64,000 nt of DNA, from NCBI RefSeq assembly GCF_006715495.1, contig NZ_VFNI01000001.1, positions 868,001 through 932,000 of the forward strand. Reading direction: 5' to 3'. The notes below the pieces were generated by a model. The model saw only the letters and a list, made by a program, of their open reading frames with translations. It did no database searches and was not told the origin of the DNA. Position numbers and translations under genes: made by a program. The DNA is from Herbaspirillum sp. SJZ106. Lineage in GTDB: Bacteria > Pseudomonadota > Gammaproteobacteria > Burkholderiales > Burkholderiaceae_D. Positions 1 through 8,150 of this stretch are shown one piece after another; the stretch's first letter is position 1; each line of letters begins with the position of its first letter.

Positions 1-2
1 TG

Positions 3-83
3 GTGTCGTTGGATCAACGTGTCGAGATCGTGGTGCAGCTTGCGCGCCGTGCCAAGGTTCCCGGCATCATCGTCGCAGTTTGA
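3..83 (+). CDS. C-terminal end of a truncated gene, unknown product
   Basis: An open frame enters from the left edge and ends at TGA (81-83), giving 26 residues that include VEIVVQLARRAKVPG. The composition is coding-like and helical, but it is too short to assign to a family. It converges on the efflux operon, whose terminator follows directly. It could also be a chance open frame. Confidence 0.35.
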   Translation: MSLDQRVEIVVQLARRAKVPGIIVAV

Positions 84-119
84 TCGATCCAGTAAGTGAA
101 GGCGGCGAGGCAATGAGGC

Positions 120-152
120 AAAAAAAACAGGCGGCCGCTTGCGCAACCGCCT
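120..152 (-). terminator. Rho-independent terminator of the efflux operon
   Basis: On the minus strand an AGGCGG...CCGCCT stem is followed by a run of eight T. It lies about 50 bases after the emrB stop codon, as expected for the end of that operon. Confidence 0.75.
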
Positions 153-203
153 GCCCAGCCCGGAGAAGGGGAGAGACCCCGGGCTGTAGGGGACCGGTAA
201 AAA

Positions 204-1787
204 TCAGTGCGCCGACGAGGTATCGGCCACGCGGGTCGGCCTGGGCGCCAGCCAGACCGCCATGGCGGCCAGCGAGAACGAGATCGCGGCCATCATGAAG
301 ATGTGGTTGGTGGCCAGCATGATGGCCTGGTTCTGCACCGTCTGCGCCAGCGAGGCGGTCGCCTGTTCGGCCGACATGCCGGAGGCGGCCATCGTATTGA
401 CGGCATCGCCCATCCGGTCCACCAGGCCGGACAGCTCGGCGTGGAAGTAAGTGGCGTCGTTCTCCCAGCTGGTATTGACGATGGAAGTGGCGATGGCGCC
501 TGCCATGGTGCGGCAGAAGCTCATCAGGCCGGCCGCCGAGGCGGTTTCCTCCGGGTTGACCGAGGACAGCGCCAGGCCGGTCAGCGGCACGAAGAACAGC
601 GGCAGCCCGATGCCTTGCAGGAACAGCGGCCAGCCGATCTGGAACATCGACATGTCGGTGGTGTTGAAGGCCCGCACGAAGGTCATCAGCCCCAGCCATA
701 CCACGCCGATGCAGACCAGCTTGCGGGCGTCCACGGTGGTCGACATCTTGGCCACCAGGGGCGCGGTCATCACCGCCAGGATGCCGGTCAGCGCCGAGAC
801 GCAGCCCGACCAGGTCGCCGTGTAGCCCATGTAGCCCTGCAGCCACAGGGGCGTGAGCACCACCGAGCCGAAGAAGGCGCCGAAGGCCAGGCAGATGGTG
901 GTCACGCTGGCGGTGAAGCCGCGGTGGCGGAATACCCGCAGGTCGACGATGGGGTTCCTTTCGGTCAATTCCCAGATCAGGAAGGCGATGAAGAACACCA
1001 CCGCCACCACCGCCAGCAGCACGATCTCGGTGGAGGCGAACCAGTCCTTTTCCTTGCCTTCGTCCAGCATCAGCTGCAACGCGGCGACCCACACCACCAT
1101 CAGGACCAGGCCGATGCGGTCGATCGGCAGCTTGGCGGTGGTGGTTTCATAGCGCTTGAGCATGCGCCAGCCGATATAGCCGCATACCAGCGCCACCGGC
1201 ACGTTGATCCAGAAGATGTAGGGCCAGCTGTACTGGTCGCACAGCACGCCGCCCAGGATCGGGCCGGCGATCGGCGCCACCAGCGTGGTCATGGCCCACA
1301 GCCCGATGGCGGCGGGCGCCTTTTCCTTGGGGAAGATGCGCAGCAGCAGGGTTTGCGAAAGCGGCATCAGCGGGCCGCCGGCCAGGCCTTGCAGCACGCG
1401 GAAGGCGATCAGCATGCCCAGCGAATTGGCCAGGCCGCACAGCGCCGAGAACAGGCCGAACATCACCATCGACAGGATGAAGACGCGCACCGTGCCGAAG
1501 CGGTTGGCCAGCCAGCCGGTCAAGGGCACCGTGATGGCCTCGGCCACCGCGTACGAGGTGATGACGTAGGTGCCCTGGCTGGTGGAGGCGCCTAGCGCGC
1601 CGGAAATGGTGGAGACCGAGACGTTGGCGATGGTGGTGTCGAGCACCGCGATGAAATTGGCCGCCGCCAGCAGGATGCCGGCGCCGACCAGCCTGCCGCC
1701 GGTCAGCGGCGCTTCGAACAGGCCCGGCACTGGCGTCGGCCTGGGCGCAGGCAGCGACGCCGCATCTGCGCTAACAGTGGATGACAT
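204..1787 (-). CDS. emrB: EmrB/QacA-type MFS drug efflux transporter (DHA2 family)
   Basis: Inner-membrane proton antiporter that would export hydrophobic drugs through EmrA and an outer membrane factor. The 527 residues are mostly membrane helices, consistent with the 14-segment DHA2 layout. They include the early LDTTIANVS motif (around residue 50) and the GPLMPLSQTLLLRIFP stretch typical of EmrB relatives. The ATG at 1787 has an AAGAGG ribosome site 6 bases upstream. It is the last gene of a three-gene operon and starts 32 bases after emrA. Substrates cannot be read from the sequence. Confidence 0.9.
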   Translation of the reverse strand: MSSTVSADAASLPAPRPTPVPGLFEAPLTGGRLVGAGILLAAANFIAVLDTTIANVSVSTISGALGASTSQGTYVITSYAVAEAITVPLTGWLANRFGTVRVFILSMVMFGLFSALCGLANSLGMLIAFRVLQGLAGGPLMPLSQTLLLRIFPKEKAPAAIGLWAMTTLVAPIAGPILGGVLCDQYSWPYIFWINVPVALVCGYIGWRMLKRYETTTAKLPIDRIGLVLMVVWVAALQLMLDEGKEKDWFASTEIVLLAVVAVVFFIAFLIWELTERNPIVDLRVFRHRGFTASVTTICLAFGAFFGSVVLTPLWLQGYMGYTATWSGCVSALTGILAVMTAPLVAKMSTTVDARKLVCIGVVWLGLMTFVRAFNTTDMSMFQIGWPLFLQGIGLPLFFVPLTGLALSSVNPEETASAAGLMSFCRTMAGAIATSIVNTSWENDATYFHAELSGLVDRMGDAVNTMAASGMSAEQATASLAQTVQNQAIMLATNHIFMMAAISFSLAAMAVWLAPRPTRVADTSSAH

Positions 1788-1819
1788 GGAAAACCTCTTC
1801 TTGTCTTGTCACGCGCCGC

Positions 1820-3061
1820 TTACAGCGCGGCGGCCCGGCCGTTCGCGTTCTGCGCGGTCTTGGGGACGGTATCGCCGGCCTGGATCTGTCCGCGGGTGTC
1901 GATCTCGACCACCATCGACAGGCCTACCGACAGCGGACGCTGCGCCAGCTCCTTGGGATCGATCGAGATGCGCACCGGCAGGCGCTGCACCACCTTGATC
2001 CAGTTGCCGGTGGCGTTCTGCGCCGGGATCACCGCGAAGGCCGAACCGGTGCCGCCGGACAGGCCGGTCACCACGCCGTGGTATTCGACCGAGCCGCCGT
2101 AGATGTCCGCCTTCATGGTGACCGGCTGGCCGATCTTGACCTTGGTCAACTGGCCTTCCTTGAAGTTGGCGTCCACGTGCATCTGCTGCAGCGGCACCAC
2201 CGACAGCAGGTTGGCGCCGGTCTGCACGCGCTGGCCGACCTGCACCTGGCGGCGCGCCACTACCCCGTCCACCGGGGCGCGCAATACGGTGCGCTCCAGG
2301 TCCAGCCGGGCCTGGTCGCGCTTGGCGCGCGCCAGCAGCACTTCGGGGTTGTTGTCGACGGTGGTGTCGGCGGTCAGCACGGTGCTGGCCTGTTGCGCGC
2401 CGAGGGTCGCCCGGGTGTTGGCGCGCGACTGCACTTCACTGGCTTCGGCCGCCTTCAGGCTGGCCTGGGCGTTCAACAGCGCGGTGCGCGCGTTGGAGAG
2501 TTCCTCGCCGGACACCGAACCCGACTTGGCCAGCGCTTCGCGGCGTTGCAGGTCGATTTCGGCGCGCTTCATGTCGGCCTGCGCCGACAGCAGTTGGGCG
2601 GCGGCGCGCTTTTGTTCGGCTTCGCGCGCCAGCACCTGCGCGGCCAGGCCGGCATCGTTGGCGAAGAAGCCCTTGACGCGGCGTTCGGTGCGGTCCAGAT
2701 CCGCTTCGGCCTGGGCCAGCGCGAGCCTGGCGTCGGCGTCGTCGATGGCGACCAGCACATCGCCCTTCTTGACGGTTTGCGTGTCGACCACCTTGACGTC
2801 GGCCACGATGCCGTTGATGGCCGGCGTGAGCACCGAGATCTCGGTGGCGGTGTAGGCGTTGTCGGTCTCGACGTAGCGCGAGCCGATCAGGTACCAGTAG
2901 GCGCCGTAACCGATGCCGGCGATGGCAATCACGCCGCCGAAGATGGAAAAGAGCTTCTTGCGCTTTTGCGCTGCCGCGGCTGTGGCGGCAGCATCGGCGC
3001 GTTGCTTGGCGGCGTCATCGGCCGCCATGGTTTGGGTTGCCTGGGAGTCGCTGTGGGACAT
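1820..3061 (-). CDS. emrA: EmrA-type membrane fusion protein (HlyD family)
   Basis: Periplasmic adaptor that joins the MFS pump to the outer membrane channel. The 413 residues show a charged, Ala-rich cytoplasmic N-terminus, one membrane anchor (about residues 37-58), a YVETDNAYT segment at the start of the lipoyl/barrel part, a long Ala-rich alpha-helical hairpin (about 110-215) and a closing barrel with LRAPVDGVV. Length and order match EmrA. It lies 5 bases after the outer membrane factor gene and 32 bases before emrB, so the three are co-transcribed. Confidence 0.9.
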   Translation of the reverse strand: MSHSDSQATQTMAADDAAKQRADAAATAAAAQKRKKLFSIFGGVIAIAGIGYGAYWYLIGSRYVETDNAYTATEISVLTPAINGIVADVKVVDTQTVKKGDVLVAIDDADARLALAQAEADLDRTERRVKGFFANDAGLAAQVLAREAEQKRAAAQLLSAQADMKRAEIDLQRREALAKSGSVSGEELSNARTALLNAQASLKAAEASEVQSRANTRATLGAQQASTVLTADTTVDNNPEVLLARAKRDQARLDLERTVLRAPVDGVVARRQVQVGQRVQTGANLLSVVPLQQMHVDANFKEGQLTKVKIGQPVTMKADIYGGSVEYHGVVTGLSGGTGSAFAVIPAQNATGNWIKVVQRLPVRISIDPKELAQRPLSVGLSMVVEIDTRGQIQAGDTVPKTAQNANGRAAAL

Positions 3062-3066
3062 GATGA

Positions 3067-4620
3067 TTAACCTTTCGCTTGCGTGTCTGTCGTGTGGGAT
3101 GTGCTGCTGTCGCCGCTGTTGGTGCTGCCGCTGTAGCCGCCGCCCAGCGCGCGCACCAGCGCAACGTCGAGGCTGAACATGCGCGAGCGCAGGTTGGAGA
3201 GTTCGCGCAGGTTGGTGATCAGCGTGTCCTGCGCGTTGAGCACATCCAGGTAATTGGCCAGGCCGCCGTTGTAGCGGTTGCTGACGATGCGGTAGGCCTG
3301 TTCGGCGGCATCGGCGGCGAGCTGGACTTTTTCGAGCCGTCCGGCCAGCGCTTTTTCGCTGACGGTGGCATCGGCCACGTCTTGCAGCGCTTGCGTGACG
3401 GCCTGGTCGTAATTGGCCACGGCTTCGTCATAGCTGGCGCTGGCCGAGCGGAACTGGCCGCGCAGGCGGCCGCCGTTGAAGATCGGCAGCGAGATGGCCG
3501 GGCCGATGCTGCCGATGTCGGAGCCGCGGCTGGTCAGCATGTCGATGCCCAGCGACTGGAAGCCGAAGTAGGCCTTCAGGTTGACGTTGGGGTAGAAGGC
3601 GGCACGCGCCACCTTGATCTGCTTGCCGGCGGCTTCGGCGCGCAGGCGCGCGGCCACGATGTCGGGGCGGCGGCCCAGCAGGTTGAGGGGGATCTGGTCC
3701 GGCAGTTGGAACGGCTTGCTCAGGTCCACCTTCGGGCGCACCAGCAGCAGGCCGCGGTCGGGGCCGGCGCCGGCCAGCGCGGCCAGCTTGTTGCGCTGGA
3801 GCGCGATCGATTCGTCGGTGGCCTTGAGGTCGGCTTCGGCCATGGCGCGGCGCGCTTCCATCTGCTTGACCGAGCCCAGCGTTTCCAGGCCGTTGGCGTA
3901 GCGCTGGTTGAACAGGTCGAGCGATTCGACGCGCACCTTCAGGGCCGCTTCGTTGGTGTCGCGCTGGGCATAGAGATGCTCCAGCTCGGCATAGGCCGAG
4001 GCGATCGAGGTGCCCAGCGTGATGCGGGCCTGGGCGGCGTCGGCGCGGGCCGCTTCCAGCTCGGAGGTGGCGGCCGCCAGCGCGGCGCGGTTCTTGCCCC
4101 AGAAGTCGATCTCGTAGCTGAAGTCTAGCGTGGCTTTGGTTTCGTTGTTGTAGTCCTTGGGCACGAAGGCGGGCGGGACGCCATTGTTGTAGGACTGCTT
4201 CATGTGATCCAGCGAGGCGTTGGCGCTGATGTCCGGATACAGGGCCGCGCCTTGTTGCTGCGCCGAGCCTTCGGCCTTGAGCAGGCGCGCCTTGGCGACC
4301 GCCATCGAGGGAGCGCCTTGCAGCGCCTCGCCGATCAGCGCATCCAACTGGTCGTCGCCATAGGCGCGCCACCATTGGTCGGCCGGCCACGCCGCCTGCG
4401 GCGTGGCGCTGGCCAGCATCTGGCCGCTTTGATAACTGTCGATGGCCTTGGGCTCGGCGCGCGGGCCAAGGTCGGTGAAGGAAGCGCAACCGGCCAGCGT
4501 CAGCGCCAGCAGGGCGGCGGCCGAAGCCAGCGCGGTGCGGTGCAGGCGGCGTCCGGCCGGCGCGGCGACAGCAAAGCCTGGCGTCGCCGTGCCAAGGGCG
4601 GGGGTGTCTGAAGTGTTCAT
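3067..4620 (-). CDS. NodT/OprM-type outer membrane efflux lipoprotein
   Basis: Outer membrane channel of the tripartite pump, 517 residues. It has a lipobox LAGC with the acylated Cys near residue 45, then two OEP repeats with the expected long helices and the LLGRRPDIVAARLRAEA motif. I place the start at the ATG at 4620. A longer frame reaches 4689, but that would start inside the predicted -35 element and add residues unlike a signal peptide. The ribosome site at 4620 is weak. It is the first gene of the operon, immediately downstream of the palindromic operator. Confidence 0.88.
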   Translation of the reverse strand: MNTSDTPALGTATPGFAVAAPAGRRLHRTALASAAALLALTLAGCASFTDLGPRAEPKAIDSYQSGQMLASATPQAAWPADQWWRAYGDDQLDALIGEALQGAPSMAVAKARLLKAEGSAQQQGAALYPDISANASLDHMKQSYNNGVPPAFVPKDYNNETKATLDFSYEIDFWGKNRAALAAATSELEAARADAAQARITLGTSIASAYAELEHLYAQRDTNEAALKVRVESLDLFNQRYANGLETLGSVKQMEARRAMAEADLKATDESIALQRNKLAALAGAGPDRGLLLVRPKVDLSKPFQLPDQIPLNLLGRRPDIVAARLRAEAAGKQIKVARAAFYPNVNLKAYFGFQSLGIDMLTSRGSDIGSIGPAISLPIFNGGRLRGQFRSASASYDEAVANYDQAVTQALQDVADATVSEKALAGRLEKVQLAADAAEQAYRIVSNRYNGGLANYLDVLNAQDTLITNLRELSNLRSRMFSLDVALVRALGGGYSGSTNSGDSSTSHTTDTQAKG

Positions 4621-4646
4621 GGATGTGGATGACAACGATGTTTTTA

Positions 4647-4689
4647 AACTGTACAGTTCAGTATAGTATTTGAATTTCAGATGCGTCAA
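4647..4689 (-). promoter_or_regulatory. Efflux operon promoter with palindromic TetR-type operator
   Basis: On the minus strand TTGACG (4684-4689) and TATACT (4660-4665) are 18 bases apart, a near-consensus sigma-70 promoter. A perfect 12-base palindrome AACTGTACAGTT (4647-4658) covers the expected transcription start near 4653. This is a good position for a repressor such as the divergent TetR protein; the regulator-site pairing is inferred from proximity. Confidence 0.7.
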
Positions 4690-4873
4690 GAGGAATTGCG
4701 AAAAATTGCTCGCATCTATGATGTTTTTGCTACGCCCGGTTTTTGTCGTTGAATTCGGCGTCTTTGTCGTTCATCTGCGCCTATAATTCCGGATTGGCAC
4801 GAAAAGTGTAAAGAATTGAAAGCTTGCCAGAAGGTGGGCAAGCCGGCGGCAACTACGCAACCCAGGAAAAGGC

Positions 4874-5476
4874 ATGCGCAAGAAAAGTGAAGAACGCCGC
4901 CAGGCGATGATCGATGTCGCCGCGCAAGTGTTCAACGAGATCGGTTTCGAGGGCGCCTCGATGGCGGAGATCTCGGCCCGCATCGGCGGCTCCAAGGCCA
5001 CGCTGTACAACTACTTCAGCTCGAAGGAAGAGATCTTCGTCGAGGTGATGCTCAAGCAGGTCGGCTGCCAGTTCGAGCAAGCCTTCAGCGCCTTGAACGA
5101 CGAGGACGACGTGCGCCAGGGCTTGCTGCGCCTGGCGCGGCACTACCTCGATATCGTGCTCAAGCCGGAGGTGATCGCGGTCAAGCGCCTGGCCATGTAT
5201 TACGCCGGCAAGTCCGACCTCGGTCCCATGCTCTACGAGCGCGGCCCCAAGCGCGGCTGGACGCGCATTGCGGAATTCCTCAAGCGGAAGATGGACGAAG
5301 GCAAGCTGCACCAGGGCGATGCCTGGATCGCGGCCCTGCAGTTTCGCTCGCTGGTGGAGTCCGAATGGATGGATGTGCGCATGCTCAATGTCGTGACCGA
5401 GCTGCCGGCCGACCAGTTGCAGGCTTCGGCTGAGCGCGCGGTGGAGGCCTTCGTGTATCTGTACCAGCCGCGCTGA
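4874..5476 (+). CDS. TetR/AcrR family transcriptional regulator
   Basis: A 200-residue repressor-type regulator with an N-terminal TetR helix-turn-helix (about residues 8-55, including SMAEISARIGGSKATLYNYF) and a helical ligand-binding C-terminal part. It is divergent from the efflux operon and probably represses it through the palindrome at 4647-4658. A TATAAT at 4782-4787 may be its -10 box, without a clear -35. The start at 4874 puts the DNA-binding domain at the usual distance from the N-terminus. The inducer is unknown. Confidence 0.88.
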   Translation: MRKKSEERRQAMIDVAAQVFNEIGFEGASMAEISARIGGSKATLYNYFSSKEEIFVEVMLKQVGCQFEQAFSALNDEDDVRQGLLRLARHYLDIVLKPEVIAVKRLAMYYAGKSDLGPMLYERGPKRGWTRIAEFLKRKMDEGKLHQGDAWIAALQFRSLVESEWMDVRMLNVVTELPADQLQASAERAVEAFVYLYQPR

Positions 5477-5504
5477 GCGGTCATGCCTTCAAGGCATCAC
5501 AGAA

Positions 5505-5541
5505 CAAGCCCGGCATCGTCGAGATGCCGGGCTTGCTTTTT
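5505..5541 (+). terminator. Rho-independent terminator of the TetR gene
   Basis: A strong stem (AAGCCCGGCATC paired with GATGCCGGGCTT) with a 5-base loop is followed by GCTTTTT on the plus strand, 29 bases after the regulator stop codon. The stem also separates this gene from the convergent guanine deaminase. Confidence 0.85.
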
Positions 5542-5553
5542 GCGGCATCAAAC

Positions 5554-6852
5554 TTAACGCTGGTGCGCCAGCCGGCCCGCCGAGTAGGTCGCGGCGATGG
5601 CACGGTCGTCGCCCAGGATGGCCAGCGCGAACAGCTGTTCCTCCAGGCTGTCGGTGTTGGCGCTGCGGCGCGCCAGCAAAGGCGTGGCGCGCGGATCGAG
5701 CAGGATGAAATCGGCATCGCAACCGGGCGCGAAGTTGCCGATGGTGCCTTCCAACTGCAGTGCGCGGGCGCCGCCCAGCGTGGCCAGATAGAACATGCGC
5801 TGCGCCGGCAGGTAGGTGCCGCCCATGCGGCCGACCTTGTACAGCTCGTTCATGGTCTGCAGCATCGAAAAGCTGGTGCCGCCGCCCACATCGGTGGCCA
5901 GCGACAGCGGCACGCGCGCCTTGTCTGCATTCACGAAGTCGAACAGGCCGCTGCCCAGGAACAGGTTGGAAGTCGGGCACACCGTGGCGGCCGATTGCGT
6001 GGCCGCCATGCGCGCGCGGTCCTGGTCGTCCAGCCAGATGCAATGCGCATACAGCGCGCGCCGGCGCATCAGGCCGTACTGGTCGTACACGTCCAGATAG
6101 CTGCGGGCGTCGGGATACAGCTCCTTTACCCATTTCACTTCATCGGTATTTTCCGCCACGTGGGTCTGGATGTAGGCATCCGGATACTGCGCCGCCAGCT
6201 CGCCGGCCAGTTTCATCTGCTCGTGCGTCGAGGTCGGCGCGAAGCGCACCGTGATGGCGTAGTGCTGGCGCCCCTTGTTGTGCCAGCGCTTGATCAGCTC
6301 TTCGCTCTCGCGCACGCCGGTTTGCGCGGTGTCGCGCAGGAAGTCGGGCGCGTTGCGGTCCATCAGGCACTTGCCGGCCACCATGCGCAGGTTGCGCGCG
6401 TGGCTGGCTTCGAAGAAGGCGTCCACCGACTGCGGATGCACGGTGCAATACACCGCCGCGCTGGTGGTGCCGTTGCGCAGCAGCTCGGCCAGGAAGAAGT
6501 CGGCCACCTCGGCGGCATGCCCGCCGTCCTCGAAGCGGCGCTCGGCCGGGAAGGTGTAATTGTCCAGCCAGGGCAGCAGGCCCGGCGCCGGCGAGCCGAT
6601 GATGTCGGTCTGCGGATAATGGATGTGGGTGTCGATGAAGCCGGGGCAGATGATCTTGCCGCGGTGGTCCTGCACCTGCGTGCCGGCGGGGACCGATGCG
6701 ATCAGCCGGGCATAGTCGCCGGCCGCCTTGACCTTGCCGTCTTCCACCAGCAGCAGGCCGTCGGCATGCCACTGGGTGGCGCGTTCGTCAAAGGCGGGAT
6801 CGTTGGTGAAATGCAGCAGGCTGGCGCGGTAGGCTTGCATGGATGTGCTCAT
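5554..6852 (-). CDS. guaD: Guanine deaminase
   Basis: Hydrolyses guanine to xanthine and ammonia in the cytoplasm, feeding xanthine dehydrogenase. The 432 residues form an amidohydrolase-superfamily protein: metal-binding PGFIDTHIHYPQ (His76, His78), the guanine deaminase motif VCPTSNLFLGSGLF and a late ATDVGGGTSFSML segment with the metal Asp. The ATG at 6852 has a GAGGA ribosome site 7 bases upstream. It lies 205 bases downstream of xdhC on the same strand and may be the last gene of the xdh operon. Confidence 0.92.
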   Translation of the reverse strand: MSTSMQAYRASLLHFTNDPAFDERATQWHADGLLLVEDGKVKAAGDYARLIASVPAGTQVQDHRGKIICPGFIDTHIHYPQTDIIGSPAPGLLPWLDNYTFPAERRFEDGGHAAEVADFFLAELLRNGTTSAAVYCTVHPQSVDAFFEASHARNLRMVAGKCLMDRNAPDFLRDTAQTGVRESEELIKRWHNKGRQHYAITVRFAPTSTHEQMKLAGELAAQYPDAYIQTHVAENTDEVKWVKELYPDARSYLDVYDQYGLMRRRALYAHCIWLDDQDRARMAATQSAATVCPTSNLFLGSGLFDFVNADKARVPLSLATDVGGGTSFSMLQTMNELYKVGRMGGTYLPAQRMFYLATLGGARALQLEGTIGNFAPGCDADFILLDPRATPLLARRSANTDSLEEQLFALAILGDDRAIAATYSAGRLAHQR

Positions 6853-7057
6853 GGCGTGTCCTCAATACTGGCCGCCGCGCGCGGGGAAGGAAAGCGCGCC
6901 GGCGGCATCGATTCAATGGTCATCATACTGGATGGCGCAGACGCAGCAACGCCTTCCTGATGGGTTAAAGCGGAATCGTAGCGAGGCTCCGGCAGGGGGC
7001 CGGCATGGTGCGATCGTCTTGTCCGGAGGGAGCCTCAGGGTGACGGCAGGGTGTTCC

Positions 7058-8140
7058 TCAGCCTCTGCCGTCCAGCGCGTGTGTGGCCAATGCCGGAGGG
7101 AATTTGTTGCGGGCCTGCGTAAAGCGCAGCTCCCACAATTGCATCAGCTGGGCCGTCACCGCGATGGCGATGCTGGCCGGTTCCTTGCCGTAGATGCCGG
7201 GAATGCCGATGGGGCAGGTCATGCGGTTCAACTGCTCTTGCGTGATGCCGCGCTCGGCCAGGCGGTGTTCGAACTGCTTGCGCTTGGTATGGGAGCCGAT
7301 CAGGCCGAACCAGCCGATGTCGTCCCTTTTCAGGATGCGTTCGGTCAGTTGCTGGTCGAGGGCGTGGCTGTGGGTCATGACGAGATAATACGCACCCGGC
7401 TCGGCCATGTCGACTGCGGCATTGGGCACATCGGTGGCTTCCACCGTGACTTGCGGCGGCAGGCCGGCGGGGAACATGTCTTCGCGTTCATCCACCCACA
7501 GTACGCGGCAGGGCAGGTTGGACAGTACCTTGACGATGGCCGTGCCAACATGGCCGGCGCCGAACAGCACCACTTGCGGCTGGTGCGCGCGGCACAGGTC
7601 GAGCAGCCAGCGACGGCCATGGGCATCGCGCGTGACGCAGGTCTGGCGCACGTCGCCAGTCAGCATGGCGCGCAAGCCGTCGTTGTCCGGCTCGTCGAGG
7701 CCGCAGGCCGCGCCGCCGGTTTCAAGCAATCGCAGCGGGCCGGCATTGTCCAGCGGCAAGGCGCGCCAGATATCGACGCCATTGCGCCATTGCGCCTGCA
7801 ACGCCTTCCACACGCCCGCGGTGGCCGGCTCGACCCGTTCGAAACTGAGGAACACCACCCCGCCGCAGCACTGGCCCAGGCTCGGCCCGAGCGCGATACG
7901 CTCCAGCCGGCGCTGGGCCGGCAACTGGCCGGGGTCGCCTTCCAGCATGGCGCGCGCGATCTGCGCCGCGCGCCATTCCAGGTGGCCGCCGCCGATGGTG
8001 TCGTACTGCCGGTCGGCGGTATAGACCATGCGCGCACCGGCTTCGCGCGGCGTCGATCCCTGGATCCCGGCCACTGTCACCAGCACCGCCGGGGTGGCGG
8101 CATCCTGCAATTCCCTCAACGCGGCAAGCCAGGTCGTCAT
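7058..8140 (-). CDS. xdhC: Xanthine dehydrogenase maturation factor XdhC
   Basis: Accessory protein that in characterised systems binds the molybdenum cofactor and supports its sulfuration before insertion into XdhB. The 360 residues contain the XdhC/CoxI N-terminal part (VTVAGIQGSTPREAGARM near residue 21; GGGHLEW) and a C-terminal Rossmann-like part (VVLFGAGHVGTAI). A longer frame to 8266 overlaps xdhB. The ATG at 8140 has an AAAGGAG site and leaves only a 10-base gap after xdhB, so it is preferred. Translation is probably coupled. Confidence 0.92.
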   Translation of the reverse strand: MTTWLAALRELQDAATPAVLVTVAGIQGSTPREAGARMVYTADRQYDTIGGGHLEWRAAQIARAMLEGDPGQLPAQRRLERIALGPSLGQCCGGVVFLSFERVEPATAGVWKALQAQWRNGVDIWRALPLDNAGPLRLLETGGAACGLDEPDNDGLRAMLTGDVRQTCVTRDAHGRRWLLDLCRAHQPQVVLFGAGHVGTAIVKVLSNLPCRVLWVDEREDMFPAGLPPQVTVEATDVPNAAVDMAEPGAYYLVMTHSHALDQQLTERILKRDDIGWFGLIGSHTKRKQFEHRLAERGITQEQLNRMTCPIGIPGIYGKEPASIAIAVTAQLMQLWELRFTQARNKFPPALATHALDGRG

Positions 8141-8150
8141 GAATGCTCCT

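Noticed and set aside
67-1092. Long open frames antisense to or out of frame with emrB and other genes
   Set aside because: High GC gives long shadow frames. Their Arg/Gly/His-rich translations have no domain features, while the emrB frame is a clear membrane protein.
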